Positions 8,346 through 17,338 are shown, counted from the stretch's first letter. The stretch: DNA of 64,000 nt from CAMCXE01 sp046347475 (GCA_046347475.1 JAXMGD010000001.1:62001-126000); one strand, 5' to 3'. Notes: generated by a model not told the origin, from the letters alone. A program made the numbers and translations.

Positions 8346-10766
8346 TTAAGGGTTATAGCCTGCGATGCTGTCTTTGAGCAGGCTGGATATGCGTTGGCCG
8401 GAGCTGCCAAGGCCTTTTAATTCAATTTCAAAAAATACGCCTTGGTCGTATTGGCGTTGGCCTGCCTGGGCGAGGCCGGCGAGTTTACTATTCACCCAGC
8501 GTCGCGCCAACACCCGCAGGCTATAACAGCAATCGTCGTATTGGGTGCCGATAAAACTGTCCATGGGCTTGTGGCCGTTGATGTCGTAAAAGGCCCGCGC
8601 CATCAGCGTCCACTGGGGGTTGAGGCTGTGCAGGGCGGATAGATCCAGCTGGTCGATGGTTTGTTCCACCTGGCTTTCGGCTTCTTCGTTCTGGCGCACA
8701 AAACGGTAGCCTAGGTTGTATAAATTGCCGTCCTGGCGCAGGTTTAAGCCGGTGGTGAGGCGCATCAGGCGCTGGTTGCTGGGGTTGTAGAGCACATCGG
8801 TTTGCGCGTTGAGGGTATCGCTTACCGCGGCTTTAATTTGACCGGCAAAGTCCGAGCGGGTCTCGGCTAAGGAGTCGGCCGGGGTATCGCCCAAAAAGAC
8901 CTGCCTGCGGTCGAAGTACACCAATTGCCCCACGCTTGCGCTTAAGAATTCGCGGAAGGAATCATCGAGTAGGCGGCCGGTGAGGCTGAGCGCCAGGTGG
9001 TTGGCATCGTCCAGGCGGTCGCCACCGGCATAGCGGTGGTCGCGAAACAGCTGCTCATAGCCGAAGGTGAGGGGCGTGGTATCAAAGTTGATGGCCTGGT
9101 CGTCCGCCGTTAGGTGGTAGAGGGCGCTGTGGTCGGTGTGGGCGCGGTAGAGGTAATACAGGCGCGGCTCCAACAACTGTTGGCCAGCGTCGCGCTCAAA
9201 CGCCAGGCCGGAGTCCAGGCTTAGATATTGGCTAGATAGGTTGGGTGCGGTATCCACGCCGGGCAAGAGGCCCGTGTCGTCTAATTGGTAGGCCAGGACC
9301 TGGGCGCCTATGGCCGGTTTGAAAAAGCCTGCCGCTGGCTCGTATTGCCAGTTGAGCTGGTAGTCCAGGCGGCTGCGGCTGCCGGTGATAATACTGCTGC
9401 CGTCCAGCCTATGGCTGTTGGGGTGGCTAAAGTGCACGTATTCGTTTTGCAGTACGAGGCCAAAATCGCCCAGTTGGTATTGGCCATCAAAGTTGATGCG
9501 CGGCAATTGGCGGTAGGTGTCGTCCAGGTCGCGCAGCAGGTTTTGGTAGCTTTGGGCGCGCAGGTTTAGGCGCCAGTGGGCGAAGTTGTAGCCCAGGGTA
9601 AAACTCTGGTTGAGATAGGTGTCGTTGTTGGCGGCGAAGCTGGCGGTGGAGAGATCCCGCAGGTAGTCCAAATCGCTGGCCTGGCTGTAATCCACCTTGC
9701 TGTACCAGGGCAAGTCAAAGCCGCCCTGTTGTTGCCAGTTCACCAGCCAACGCTCGTTGTCTTTAAAGGGGTGAATCTCCTGCTCTTGGGTGCCCTGGTC
9801 GATCAGCGCGCGCTCCTGTTCGGTCAGTTCAGCGGCATCGTTGGGCAGATACGCAAGGCGCAGTTCGTTATTGGCGCGCCGGTGCAGGTAGCGCACTTCG
9901 GTTTCCAACAGGGCGCCGTGGCCCCCCGCGTAGCGCGGCGTGAGGGTGGCATCCAGGTTGGGGGCTATGTTCCAGTACCAGGGCTGGGCGTAGTCGAGCT
10001 TGCCGTTACTCATGCCCAGGGTGGGAAATAACAGGCCGGATTGCCGTTCAGAGCCCACCGGAAAAATAATGTAGGGGGTGTAAAACACCGGAATACCGCC
10101 GATGCTGACGGTGATGTCGCGGCCGCTGCCCTGGGCGCTCTGCGGGTCGATTTGCAGTCGTTCGCCCTCCAACAGCCAGGTTTGGCTGCCCGGTTCACAG
10201 CTGGTGAGGCTGCCCTGGTGCAAGATCACCTTGCCGGTAGCGGTTTGTTCGATGGTTTGGGCGGCGCCGCGCAGGTGGGTTTGGTGCAGAACAAAATCAC
10301 CACCGGTGAAGGTGGCTTGGTTTTTACTCATGCTGACGCGGGCTTCGTCACCGCGAATCACCGCGCCGGGTTGGCGGATTTCCACGCCGCCGGTGAGGGC
10401 CGCTTCATCGCCCTGTTTGTCGTAGAGCATTTGGCCCGCTTTGAGCCTGCGGCTGCCTTGTGAGATCACCACGTCGCCGTTTAAGCGCATGGTTTGGCCT
10501 TCGCTCATGTGGGCGCCGTTGGCATCCACACAGATGGGCGCTTTATCCAGATCCGTTGGCGCCGGTTCCTTCGCCAGCGGGTCCAGGTAGAGGCCGCCGC
10601 AGGAGGGCCCCATGTTTTTTTGTTGCTCAGGCGTTAAGCGCTCTTTGGGCACCCAGTCCAGTGGGTCTGCCGCCTGGGAGCAAGGTCCATAGGCCATAGC
10701 GATTGCCGCCCCCAAGAGGCTTAAAGCCTTGGGCAATCCGTTGTGGCGAGCTGGGCGCTTGGGCAT
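8346..10766 (-). CDS. lptD: LPS-assembly outer-membrane protein LptD
   Basis: LptD is the beta-barrel that inserts lipopolysaccharide into the outer leaflet with LptE. The 806-residue protein has a signal peptide, a periplasmic OstA jellyroll (LNGDVVISQGSRRLKAGQ, residues about 95-230), and a large C-terminal barrel. Cysteines expected for the disulfide-bonded architecture are present: CGGLYLD near the N-terminus and the adjacent pair in DDCCYSLRV near the C-terminus. It is the first gene of lptD-surA-DUF3144-CSD-pdxA and is divergent from amgK-murU, as in pseudomonads. Confidence 0.97.
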   Translation of the reverse strand: MPKRPARHNGLPKALSLLGAAIAMAYGPCSQAADPLDWVPKERLTPEQQKNMGPSCGGLYLDPLAKEPAPTDLDKAPICVDANGAHMSEGQTMRLNGDVVISQGSRRLKAGQMLYDKQGDEAALTGGVEIRQPGAVIRGDEARVSMSKNQATFTGGDFVLHQTHLRGAAQTIEQTATGKVILHQGSLTSCEPGSQTWLLEGERLQIDPQSAQGSGRDITVSIGGIPVFYTPYIIFPVGSERQSGLLFPTLGMSNGKLDYAQPWYWNIAPNLDATLTPRYAGGHGALLETEVRYLHRRANNELRLAYLPNDAAELTEQERALIDQGTQEQEIHPFKDNERWLVNWQQQGGFDLPWYSKVDYSQASDLDYLRDLSTASFAANNDTYLNQSFTLGYNFAHWRLNLRAQSYQNLLRDLDDTYRQLPRINFDGQYQLGDFGLVLQNEYVHFSHPNSHRLDGSSIITGSRSRLDYQLNWQYEPAAGFFKPAIGAQVLAYQLDDTGLLPGVDTAPNLSSQYLSLDSGLAFERDAGQQLLEPRLYYLYRAHTDHSALYHLTADDQAINFDTTPLTFGYEQLFRDHRYAGGDRLDDANHLALSLTGRLLDDSFREFLSASVGQLVYFDRRQVFLGDTPADSLAETRSDFAGQIKAAVSDTLNAQTDVLYNPSNQRLMRLTTGLNLRQDGNLYNLGYRFVRQNEEAESQVEQTIDQLDLSALHSLNPQWTLMARAFYDINGHKPMDSFIGTQYDDCCYSLRVLARRWVNSKLAGLAQAGQRQYDQGVFFEIELKGLGSSGQRISSLLKDSIAGYNP

Positions 10767-10891
10767 ACTGGCGTTCCCGCAGTGTCAATTTGGGCGGCGA
10801 TTGTACCCTAGAACCTTGCCCTGCAGCCCAGGCCTTAACGCCTTGGGGCACAGATTATGCTTTTGTGCGCAATCGCCGCCGTGCATCCTTA

Positions 10892-11071
10892 AACCTAAAA
10901 ACTGCAGTTGAACTCTACTGCGGCTGCCTAATGCTTGAATCTGCCCACTTTTTGGTAAAAATTGTGCTCACCGTAGAGGTGACTACTGCTTTCGCCCAAT
11001 TTTTACCAAAAAGTGGGCATATTCGGCGCCTTAGTCACCCTCGCTACGAGTTCAACTGCGGTTTTTAGGTT
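10892..11071. repeat. Nested inverted repeat (possible cruciform or MITE-like element)
   Basis: Two concentric palindromes lie in the lptD/amgK intergenic region. The outer arms, 10892-10915 and 11048-11071, are 24 bases each and differ at one position. The inner arms, 10942-10964 and 10997-11019, are perfect 23-base inverted copies containing CCCACTTTTTGGTAAAAATT. The outer arm recurs as a single copy at 53777-53800 with one further base change, so it is a dispersed sequence. The rest of 10767-11163 shows no gene. Confidence 0.8.
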
Positions 11072-11163
11072 AAAACGTGCCGGGCTTAGCCGACACCCCA
11101 GGCCTCAGGCGCTATGGTGGTGGCTTTGCGCCGCTGCGCTCACTCTTTTGTAAGGCCCATAGT

Positions 11164-12207
11164 ATGCAGCCTAGTTTAATCGACGCCTTAGCCGCTTGGA
11201 CGGCCACCCAGTTGAGCCTGCGCGGCGAGGTGTTTAGCAGCTGGCAGCCCCTGTCTGGGGATGCGGGTTTTAGGCGTTATTTCCGCCTGGAAAAACTGCC
11301 TTATCTTGCGGTGTATGCACCACCTGCCAGTGAAAACAGCCTGTTGTTTTGCTCCATTGCGCGCTTTTTGCGCCAGCAGGGGCTGGCGGTGCCGGAGATT
11401 ATCGGCGCCGATTTTGCGCAGGGTTTTTTGCTGGTGAGCGACCTGGGGGATGAACTCTATGCCGCCCATTTAAGTGAGGATCGCGTCGATGGCCTCTACG
11501 GTGAGGCGATTCAAACCCTCCTGCAGTTGCAGCAGACCCAACCCGCCCAAGACCTGCTCGCTCACTATGATGCCGCTACCCTGCGGCGCGAGATGGAGCT
11601 GTTCCCCCAGTGGTTTATCGGCGAATTACTGCAGTACTCCCTCAATGACGACGAGCAGCAGCTGATTGCGCAGTGTTTTAGTTACCTAGAGCAGGCGGTG
11701 GCCAAGCAGCCTAAGGTGGTGGTGCACAGGGATTTTCACAGCCGCAACCTCATCTACCGGCAGACTCAACAGGGCCGCCTGTTGCCGCCAGGTTTAATCG
11801 ACTTTCAAGACGCCCTTATGGGCCCCGCCAGTTACGACCTGGTGTCGCTGCTTAAAGACTGTTACGTCGACTGGCCCAAATCCCAGGTGCGCAGTTTTGC
11901 CCTGGCCTATTACCAGCAGGCCCAGCAGCAGGGCATTTGGCCGCGCCTGCGGGAGGGAGAATTTATCCAGGGTTTTGACCTGATGGGCCTGCAGCGGCAT
12001 ATCAAGGTGCTGGGCATCTTCGCTCGCCTCTCCCTGCGGGATAACAAACACGGCTATCTTCAAGACCTGCCCCGCGTGCTCGCCTATACCCTCGATGTAC
12101 TCGGCCATTACCCGGCCCTGGCCAGCCTGCACCAGTGGTTTTACCTGCGGCTGATGCCCTTGATCGAGCAGCAAAGCTGGTATTACCCCCATAAACTCGC
12201 CCAATAG
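11164..12207 (+). CDS. amgK: N-acetylmuramate/N-acetylglucosamine kinase (APH fold)
   Basis: AmgK phosphorylates MurNAc (and GlcNAc) at C1 in the anabolic peptidoglycan recycling route that bypasses early fosfomycin-sensitive steps. The 347-residue protein has the aminoglycoside-phosphotransferase signatures VVVHRDFHSRNLIY (catalytic loop) and GLIDFQDALMGPASYDL (metal-binding). ATG 11164 is chosen because the sequence from MQPSLIDALAAW is family-like, while an upstream in-frame start at 11077 adds 29 unlikely residues close to the palindrome. murU follows after 7 bases, and lptD is divergent, the pseudomonad arrangement. Confidence 0.92.
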   Translation: MQPSLIDALAAWTATQLSLRGEVFSSWQPLSGDAGFRRYFRLEKLPYLAVYAPPASENSLLFCSIARFLRQQGLAVPEIIGADFAQGFLLVSDLGDELYAAHLSEDRVDGLYGEAIQTLLQLQQTQPAQDLLAHYDAATLRREMELFPQWFIGELLQYSLNDDEQQLIAQCFSYLEQAVAKQPKVVVHRDFHSRNLIYRQTQQGRLLPPGLIDFQDALMGPASYDLVSLLKDCYVDWPKSQVRSFALAYYQQAQQQGIWPRLREGEFIQGFDLMGLQRHIKVLGIFARLSLRDNKHGYLQDLPRVLAYTLDVLGHYPALASLHQWFYLRLMPLIEQQSWYYPHKLAQ

Positions 12208-12214
12208 GCCCCCC

Positions 12215-12922
12215 TTGATTCGCCGCGCCATGATATTCGCCGCCGGGGAAGGGCGGCGCATGTTGCCCCTCACCGCCAGCACCCCAAAACCCCTCTTGCC
12301 CTTGGGCGATAGCCACTTAATCGGCCAGAACCTCCGGCGCTTAAGTGCCGCCGGTATCGAGGAGGTAATCATCAACACCGCCTATTTAAGCGAGCAGATT
12401 CAGGCCGCCCTGGGCGATGGCCGCGCCTGGGGGCTGCGGATTATCTACTCGCCAGAGCCCTATCCGCTGGAGACCGGTGGCGCCCTCTGGCAGGCCCTGC
12501 CGCTGCTGGGCGACGAGCCCTTTGTGCTGATCAACGCCGACGTCTTCTGCGACTACCCCCTCAACAACCTCAGCCAGTATGAGCTGCCCGCAGCCGTGCT
12601 CGGCCATTTGATTCTAGTGCCCAACCCCGAGCAGCACCGCGAGGGTGATTTTGCGCTCGACGCGCAGGGTTTTTTGGGCTCAACGGGTGCGCCGCGTTTT
12701 ACCTTTAGCGGCATCAGCCTCCTGCGCCCGAGCCTTATTAGCCGCTTTCCGGCTGCCCGCCGCGTGTTCCCCCTGCGGGAGGCGTTGCTCTGGGCCATGG
12801 AGGAGCAGCGTATTACCGGCGAGCTTTATTCAGGTGTTTGGCTGGATGTGGGAACCCCTGCACGTTTAGAGCAGGCTCAGGTGCTCTGGGCGGAACTCAG
12901 TGGTTGCCAAAAACTCCCATAA
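12215..12922 (+). CDS. murU: N-acetylmuramate-1-phosphate uridylyltransferase
   Basis: MurU makes UDP-MurNAc from MurNAc-1-phosphate, completing the AmgK recycling shunt. The 235-residue protein begins with the nucleotidyltransferase signature AAGEGRRMLPLTASTPKPLL, and has NADVFCDYPL for the metal and UTP site and WLDVGTPARLEQA near the end. The start is TTG 12215; ATG 12230 is a shorter alternative that keeps the signature. It is separated from amgK by 7 bases and is surely in the same operon. Confidence 0.93.
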   Translation: MIRRAMIFAAGEGRRMLPLTASTPKPLLPLGDSHLIGQNLRRLSAAGIEEVIINTAYLSEQIQAALGDGRAWGLRIIYSPEPYPLETGGALWQALPLLGDEPFVLINADVFCDYPLNNLSQYELPAAVLGHLILVPNPEQHREGDFALDAQGFLGSTGAPRFTFSGISLLRPSLISRFPAARRVFPLREALLWAMEEQRITGELYSGVWLDVGTPARLEQAQVLWAELSGCQKLP

Positions 12923-12925
12923 CGC

Positions 12926-12946
12926 CGGTAAAAATACCGCTAGAAT
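12926..12946 (+). promoter_or_regulatory. Possible promoter/operator of the bufferin operon
   Basis: A short inverted repeat CGGTA-AAAA-TACCG at 12926-12939 is followed at 12941-12946 by TAGAAT, a fair -10 box, 32 bases before the precursor gene. No convincing -35 box is spaced correctly, so an activator or an alternative sigma factor could be needed. The repeat might instead be a weak terminator for murU. AGGA at 12965-12968 is the ribosome binding site of the precursor gene. Confidence 0.3.
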
Positions 12947-12977
12947 GCCCATCCCTTAACCCAACAGGATCATTACC

Positions 12978-13262
12978 ATGCTAAACAACAAAACCCTCGC
13001 CCTCGGTGCCGCCTTTGCTGCTGGCTTGTCTTTATCTACCGCTGCACTGGCGAAAGACGCTCAATTCGGCGCCACCTCTATGCAAGCCGGTTACCAGCTC
13101 GCCAGCAAAGACGCCGAAGGCAAATGCGGCGGCGAAGGCAAATGCGGCGCTAAGAAAGAAGACAAAAAAGAAGAGAAAAAAGAAGGCGAGGGCAAGTGCG
13201 GCGCTAACATGAAAAAAGACGGCGAAGGTAAATGCGGCGCCGATAAAAAAGACGCTAAATAA
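12978..13262 (+). CDS. hvfA: Bufferin/HvfA-type RiPP precursor with four EGKCG motifs
   Basis: The 94-residue protein has a signal peptide (LALGAAFAAGLSLSTAALAK) and then a lysine- and glutamate-rich tail in which all four cysteines, Cys50, 56, 74 and 86, sit in EGKCG motifs. In HvfA and bufferin precursors the cysteines of such motifs are converted by an MNIO enzyme to sulfur heterocycles that bind copper, and the peptide is exported by Sec. The next two genes encode that enzyme and its partner, so the assignment rests on motif plus context. The predicted role is copper sequestration in the periplasm. Confidence 0.88.
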   Translation: MLNNKTLALGAAFAAGLSLSTAALAKDAQFGATSMQAGYQLASKDAEGKCGGEGKCGAKKEDKKEEKKEGEGKCGANMKKDGEGKCGADKKDAK

Positions 13263-13268
13263 TCATCT

Positions 13269-14126
13269 GTGCGCGATTTATTCGCTCAGATCGGCGGTGC
13301 GGGCCTCGGCCTGCGCCGCCCCCTCATGGATGAACTGGCAAGCTTCACACCAGGCGATCCCATCGACTTTTTCGAAATCGCCCCGGAAAACTGGCTGCAC
13401 CTAGGCGGCCGCTTAGGCGCCAAACTGCGCCCCTTCAGCGAAGTCTACCCCATCATCTGCCACGGCCTCTCCCTGTCCATCGGCGGCATTGGCCCCTTGA
13501 ATATCCCTCTGCTGCAGGACATCAAACAGTTCATCGCCCGCCACAACATCCGCCACTACAGCGAACACTTAAGCTACACCGGCGATGAATCGCAGCTCTA
13601 CGAATTATTCCCCCTGCCGCTTACCCAAGAGGCCGTCCAGCACACCGCCGCCCGCATCCGCCAGGCCCAAGACATACTCGGCCAGCGCATCGCCATCGAA
13701 AACGCCACCTACTACACCCTGCCCGCCCAGGAGATGAGCGAGGTGGAATTTATCAATGCCGTGGTGGCCAAAGCCGACTGCCATCTGCTGCTGGATGTGA
13801 ACAACCTCTACGTCAATAGCCAGAACCACCACTACTGCCCCCAGCAATTTTTGCAGCAGTTAAACGGCGCCGCCATCAGCTACCTGCATATCGCTGGCCA
13901 CTGGTGCGAGGAGGACAACTGGCGTATCGACACCCACGCTGAGGCCGTTGATGAACCCGTCTGGCAACTGCTCAGTGAGGTTTATCAGCGCTTCGGCGTT
14001 AAACCCACGCTGCTGGAGCGGGACGATAACTTCCCCTCCATCCAAACCCTAAGCCGAGAAGTGCAGCGCATAAAACAGCTGCAAAACCCAGCGCTGGGAA
14101 TCAACACCCTGCGGAGTGCGCCATGA
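13269..14126 (+). CDS. hvfB: MNIO-family (DUF692) RiPP-modifying iron enzyme
   Basis: The 285-residue protein is a DUF692/MNIO TIM-barrel oxidase using a multinuclear iron centre. Likely iron ligands are visible: His65 (CHGLSLSIG), Glu99/His100 (SEHLSY), Glu144 (IENATYY), Asp176 and Asn178 (LLDVNNLYVN), His207 (YLHIAGHW), Asp221/His223 (IDTHAEAVDEPVW) and Glu250 (LLERDDNFP). The start is GTG 13269, 6 bases after the precursor stop. It is expected to modify the EGKCG cysteines of the precursor. Its stop overlaps the next start as ATGA. Confidence 0.93.
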   Translation: MRDLFAQIGGAGLGLRRPLMDELASFTPGDPIDFFEIAPENWLHLGGRLGAKLRPFSEVYPIICHGLSLSIGGIGPLNIPLLQDIKQFIARHNIRHYSEHLSYTGDESQLYELFPLPLTQEAVQHTAARIRQAQDILGQRIAIENATYYTLPAQEMSEVEFINAVVAKADCHLLLDVNNLYVNSQNHHYCPQQFLQQLNGAAISYLHIAGHWCEEDNWRIDTHAEAVDEPVWQLLSEVYQRFGVKPTLLERDDNFPSIQTLSREVQRIKQLQNPALGINTLRSAP

Positions 14127-14908
14127 AGCCTGCTGGCAACTTGCCAGTCCCCGCCCGCTTAGCGGCTCAGCAGCGGGATTTTTTAAGCTTTGTGCGCAAC
14201 CCAACCGGCGAGCCACCGCCCGGCGCCAATCTGCGCGCCCTGCATATCTACGCCGATTTGGTATACCGCAACCTCGCTGGGTTTATGAGCCAATTCTTTC
14301 CCGTCTGCAGCCAGGTGTGCGCCCAGACCGGCTATGAGCAAGCCTGGCAGGCGCTTATCCGCGCGTTTATTGCCCATCACCCCAGCCAAACACCTTATTT
14401 TTTAGCCATTGCCGAAGAGTTTGTGCAGTTTGTTCTCAGCAAACCGCCCTCGCTAAGCGCCTTGCCCGCGTATATCCCTGAACTGGCCCACTATGAATGG
14501 GTGGAGTTGGCCCTGGATATAGCTGACTCGCCTCAGCCAAGCCCCGCCGCCCCCGGCGAGACTCCCTGGCAGCACCCCTGGCAACTCTCGCCCTTGGCCT
14601 GGTGCTTGGTCTACTCCTACCCGGTGCACCTGATCGGCCCGGACAACCCCAACCCAGCCCCGGACACCAGCGCCTATGTGGTGTACCGCGACGCTAACCT
14701 TGCGGTGAAATTTATGGCGCTCACCCTGATAAGCGCCCAATGGCTGCAAGCCATCAACCCCCAAACCACGCCCCAGCAGGCGCTTGAAGCCCTGCTGCAG
14801 GGGGATATTAGTGGGCCTATACTCGAACAAACCCAGCCTATTTTGTTGGAGTGGATTGAGCTTGGGGTGTTAATTCCGGCTGACACTCTCGATAATTCAG
14901 ATGTTTAG
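14123..14908 (+). CDS. hvfC: DUF2063 partner protein of the MNIO enzyme
   Basis: The 261-residue protein begins with the DUF2063 pattern (LAAQQRDFLSFVRN ... LHIYADLVYRNLAGFMSQFFPV) and has ELAHYEWVELALDIAD near residue 120. HvfC/BufC proteins bind the precursor and deliver it to the MNIO partner. The gene overlaps hvfB by 4 bases (ATGA), so the proteins are translationally coupled. A DoxX-type membrane gene that often comes fourth in such operons is absent; the next 750 bases are noncoding. Confidence 0.88.
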   Translation: MKPAGNLPVPARLAAQQRDFLSFVRNPTGEPPPGANLRALHIYADLVYRNLAGFMSQFFPVCSQVCAQTGYEQAWQALIRAFIAHHPSQTPYFLAIAEEFVQFVLSKPPSLSALPAYIPELAHYEWVELALDIADSPQPSPAAPGETPWQHPWQLSPLAWCLVYSYPVHLIGPDNPNPAPDTSAYVVYRDANLAVKFMALTLISAQWLQAINPQTTPQQALEALLQGDISGPILEQTQPILLEWIELGVLIPADTLDNSDV

Positions 14909-15662
14909 CCTATTAAATTTGCGCTAATTGATAGCGCGTGTTGTTTTTTTAAACCCGGTCAGTGGCTATTTAACCGCTTTCTTTTGCGTCTAAGGCAAAT
15001 CGCAAGCGAGGAAATATAAGCGCGATAAAAACAACGCATTGTGCGTTGTTTGGTTTGAGGTAAAAATGACAGGTGTAATCAATGCAAACTAACTACCTGG
15101 TGAATGAGGTTTTTCGCCGACTAAAACCCCGCCCAAGCTAGCAAGGCAGTATTTCAACACGCTGCTAAGGGGCACTCCCGGTGGGCACCTTTTCGCGAGC
15201 CTGCGTTTCACCCGCTGCAATTTTCGAGGCTGTTTAATTATCTCGTCGCCAGATTTCGCTGCACGCGTTGTGCATCCGATTGAATGCGTGCATTAAATGC
15301 TGAAAAACCTGCTTGTGCTCAGTCGGTATTTTCCCACGCACAGCCAACCCTGCAATTTACCGTTCCTGCGACTGCTATTAACCCAGCACTTAATGTCGCC
15401 GGGTTAATAATTAAAACTCTGTAATAATTTAGAGTGTATTCGGCCCAGTTGGCATTGCCCCTGCCGACGGATTCACGAAATTTCCGTGCCCGCCTATCAA
15501 ATCCCGCCAGCTACGTAAATTTACGTACAGACAACTCTGTACGCGCAGGATAGCGTGCAAGCGGCGCTGAGTTAATGCCGAGGGCTCGATCCTTATATCG
15601 GCCAATTTAGCCCTATTCGGAGACAGTGCAATTTTAATGAGTACAACGGGAGTGAATGATCC
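14909..15662. other. Intergenic region with one strong hairpin
   Basis: No convincing gene is seen. A perfect 10-bp stem with a 3-base loop (AAACAACGCA-TTG-TGCGTTGTTT) lies at 15029-15051 and may end the bufferin transcript, although the following T-run is short. A further palindrome TATTAACCC ... GGGTTAATA lies at about 15378-15412. GGGAG at 15648-15652 is the ribosome binding site of the next gene. Confidence 0.5.
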
Positions 15663-17153
15663 ATGGCACATTTAACACAACCTTTTAAATCCAGTATATT
15701 AACGACGCTTATTAGCGTCCTCAGCGCAGGGGCGTTACCCAGCCAAGCAGATGGGGTTCCAAATGTCCCTTTGCCTGCTTCATCCTCAAGCTCATCCAGC
15801 GGTATAACCTATTCCTCGTCAACATCATCCGGCGGTATTAGCTCATCCTCTTCCGGTGGGTTAAACACCCTGTGCTCGCTGAAACCCTTAGAAATTCCTG
15901 CTTCAGGTGCGCTTGCCGTGTTAGATACTCTAGGTGAAGGCGCCTGTGTTACACCTGAAAATTCCGATTTAAGTAATCGCTACCAAGTCACGCTAAAACC
16001 CAATCATTATCTGCGCATTACACCGCAGGGTGCGACCAGCCTATTACTGCGCGATGAGCAGACTCCCGGTCAGGGCATTAACGTCTTCGGCAGTGGCACG
16101 GCAAAAGCCATGACCTTCGATGCCGCCAGTATGGATGGCAGCTCCACTGTACAGTTTGCACTTGCGGAGCAGGCATTTCCGCTGCCAGATGCCCCCCTGG
16201 TGTCCTGTACACCGCAGGCGCAGCTAGAAAAATTAGTCCCGCGATCTTCAGACATTAGCGCCACGGATTGTAGTTATGTCAGTGGCGGTAAAAAGCATTA
16301 CACAGATGCCTACGCAGTGCAGTTAACCGCAGGGGAACATCTGTACGCACTCACGCGCAGCCAAACGGGTATTGAGCCCTATGTACAATTAACAGACGAA
16401 AACGGCACAGCCATAAACCTAGGGGATTATTACGCCGGGGACTTAATGGGCTTACACGCAGGGCTCAGCAGTTTTACCGTGCCCGCTACCGGCCAATACA
16501 GACTCAGTGTGTCTACCCTCGCACCTGAAGCAGTGGGGGCCTATGAGCTGCTGCTGGGTAACGAGGAGCTAGTCACGGGCAGCTCAAGTTCAGAAGTCTC
16601 CTCCTCTTCGTCCAGTAGCACCTCAACCAGCACCTCCAGTACTTCAAGCACAAGCTCAACCTCGGGTGGTTTGGGTGGTGGCAGCGGGGAGGGCTCCTCC
16701 TCAACATCTAGCACCAGCTCGTCCACCAGCAGCTCCGGTAGCTCCTCGTCTTCGAGTTCATCGTCCTCCTCCGGCATTGGTGGAACAAACCCCTGTGCCG
16801 TAGTACCCGTATCGCTCAACAGTGCAATCAAAGGCCGTTTGTCACGCCATAGCTGTAGCCAGGGCGCTTTAAAAAGCCGTTTTAACCAGCGTTTTACTGC
16901 CTCATTGAGCAAGGGGCAAGAAATTGCTGTGACGGTGGAGGCCGAGTTTCAGCCCCTGTTATTGATCATGAATCAGCGCGGCTTGGTCGCTAAGGACATG
17001 GGCGATCATCATCAAGCGCGAGTACCCAATAAACGCGGATTTTGGCGGGTACCCGAGAGCGGTACCTATTTCGTGGAAGTCACCAGCACCAAGCCTATGG
17101 ATAGCGGGGCATTTAAATTCATGCTCGAAATTCCCAAAAAATCCAAAAAATAA
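15663..17153 (+). CDS. Secreted Ser-linker protein with three PPC-like domains
   Basis: The 496-residue protein has a signal peptide ending near GALPSQADG, then three beta-rich domains separated by serine-rich linkers (about residues 39-66 and 310-375). Domains 2 (about 180-300) and 3 (about 378-490) share the pattern 'Tyr/Phe-x-V-x-L-x-x-G-x-x-hydrophobic ... G-x-Y-x-(L/V)-x-V' typical of bacterial pre-peptidase C-terminal modules, and domain 1 (about 70-165) looks like a diverged copy. No catalytic domain is present, so it may be a surface or polysaccharide-binding protein. Poly-serine linkers of this kind are typical of Cellvibrionaceae secreted proteins. Confidence 0.75.
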   Translation: MAHLTQPFKSSILTTLISVLSAGALPSQADGVPNVPLPASSSSSSSGITYSSSTSSGGISSSSSGGLNTLCSLKPLEIPASGALAVLDTLGEGACVTPENSDLSNRYQVTLKPNHYLRITPQGATSLLLRDEQTPGQGINVFGSGTAKAMTFDAASMDGSSTVQFALAEQAFPLPDAPLVSCTPQAQLEKLVPRSSDISATDCSYVSGGKKHYTDAYAVQLTAGEHLYALTRSQTGIEPYVQLTDENGTAINLGDYYAGDLMGLHAGLSSFTVPATGQYRLSVSTLAPEAVGAYELLLGNEELVTGSSSSEVSSSSSSSTSTSTSSTSSTSSTSGGLGGGSGEGSSSTSSTSSSTSSSGSSSSSSSSSSSGIGGTNPCAVVPVSLNSAIKGRLSRHSCSQGALKSRFNQRFTASLSKGQEIAVTVEAEFQPLLLIMNQRGLVAKDMGDHHQARVPNKRGFWRVPESGTYFVEVTSTKPMDSGAFKFMLEIPKKSKK

Positions 17154-17233
17154 CGCGAGTACTGGTTCGATTGCAGGCTGCTGGCGTGAGGCTTTTTATT
17201 AAACCGGCGGTTTGTAAGGCCGTGATGATAATC

Positions 17234-17272
17234 CGATAACACAATAGATCGTCTCGATCGGTTGTGTTATCG
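17234..17272. repeat. Perfect 11-bp inverted repeat
   Basis: CGATAACACAA at 17234-17244 is matched by TTGTGTTATCG at 17262-17272, with a smaller GATCG/CGATC palindrome inside. It lies 80 bases after the Ser-linker gene and could be a factor-dependent terminator or a protein-binding site. There is no T-run. Confidence 0.6.
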
Positions 17273-17338
17273 CCCAGCTAAACCTGTGCGAATGCATCAT
17301 CATTGCGGCGCAGTCATCCCCTTTGACATCAGGGTCAG

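Noticed and set aside
9285..10463. Long rightward open frames over lptD
   Set aside because: They are antisense frames of a GC-rich beta-barrel gene, with no family-like sequence or ribosome binding site.
11077..11163. N-terminal extension of amgK from an upstream start
   Set aside because: The extra 29 residues are unlike the family and start 6 bases from the palindrome; ATG 11164 fits better.
15171..15193. GGGGCACTCCCGGTGGGCACC hairpin resembling the MITE interior
   Set aside because: The expected GTCATTAAGTTAAG-type ends are absent on both sides.
15330..15420. Possible GEMM (c-di-GMP) riboswitch, because CACGCACAG is followed by a GCCGGGTTA-type stem
   Set aside because: The conserved GGACGCAAAGCC segment and the two helices could not be fitted in the right order.
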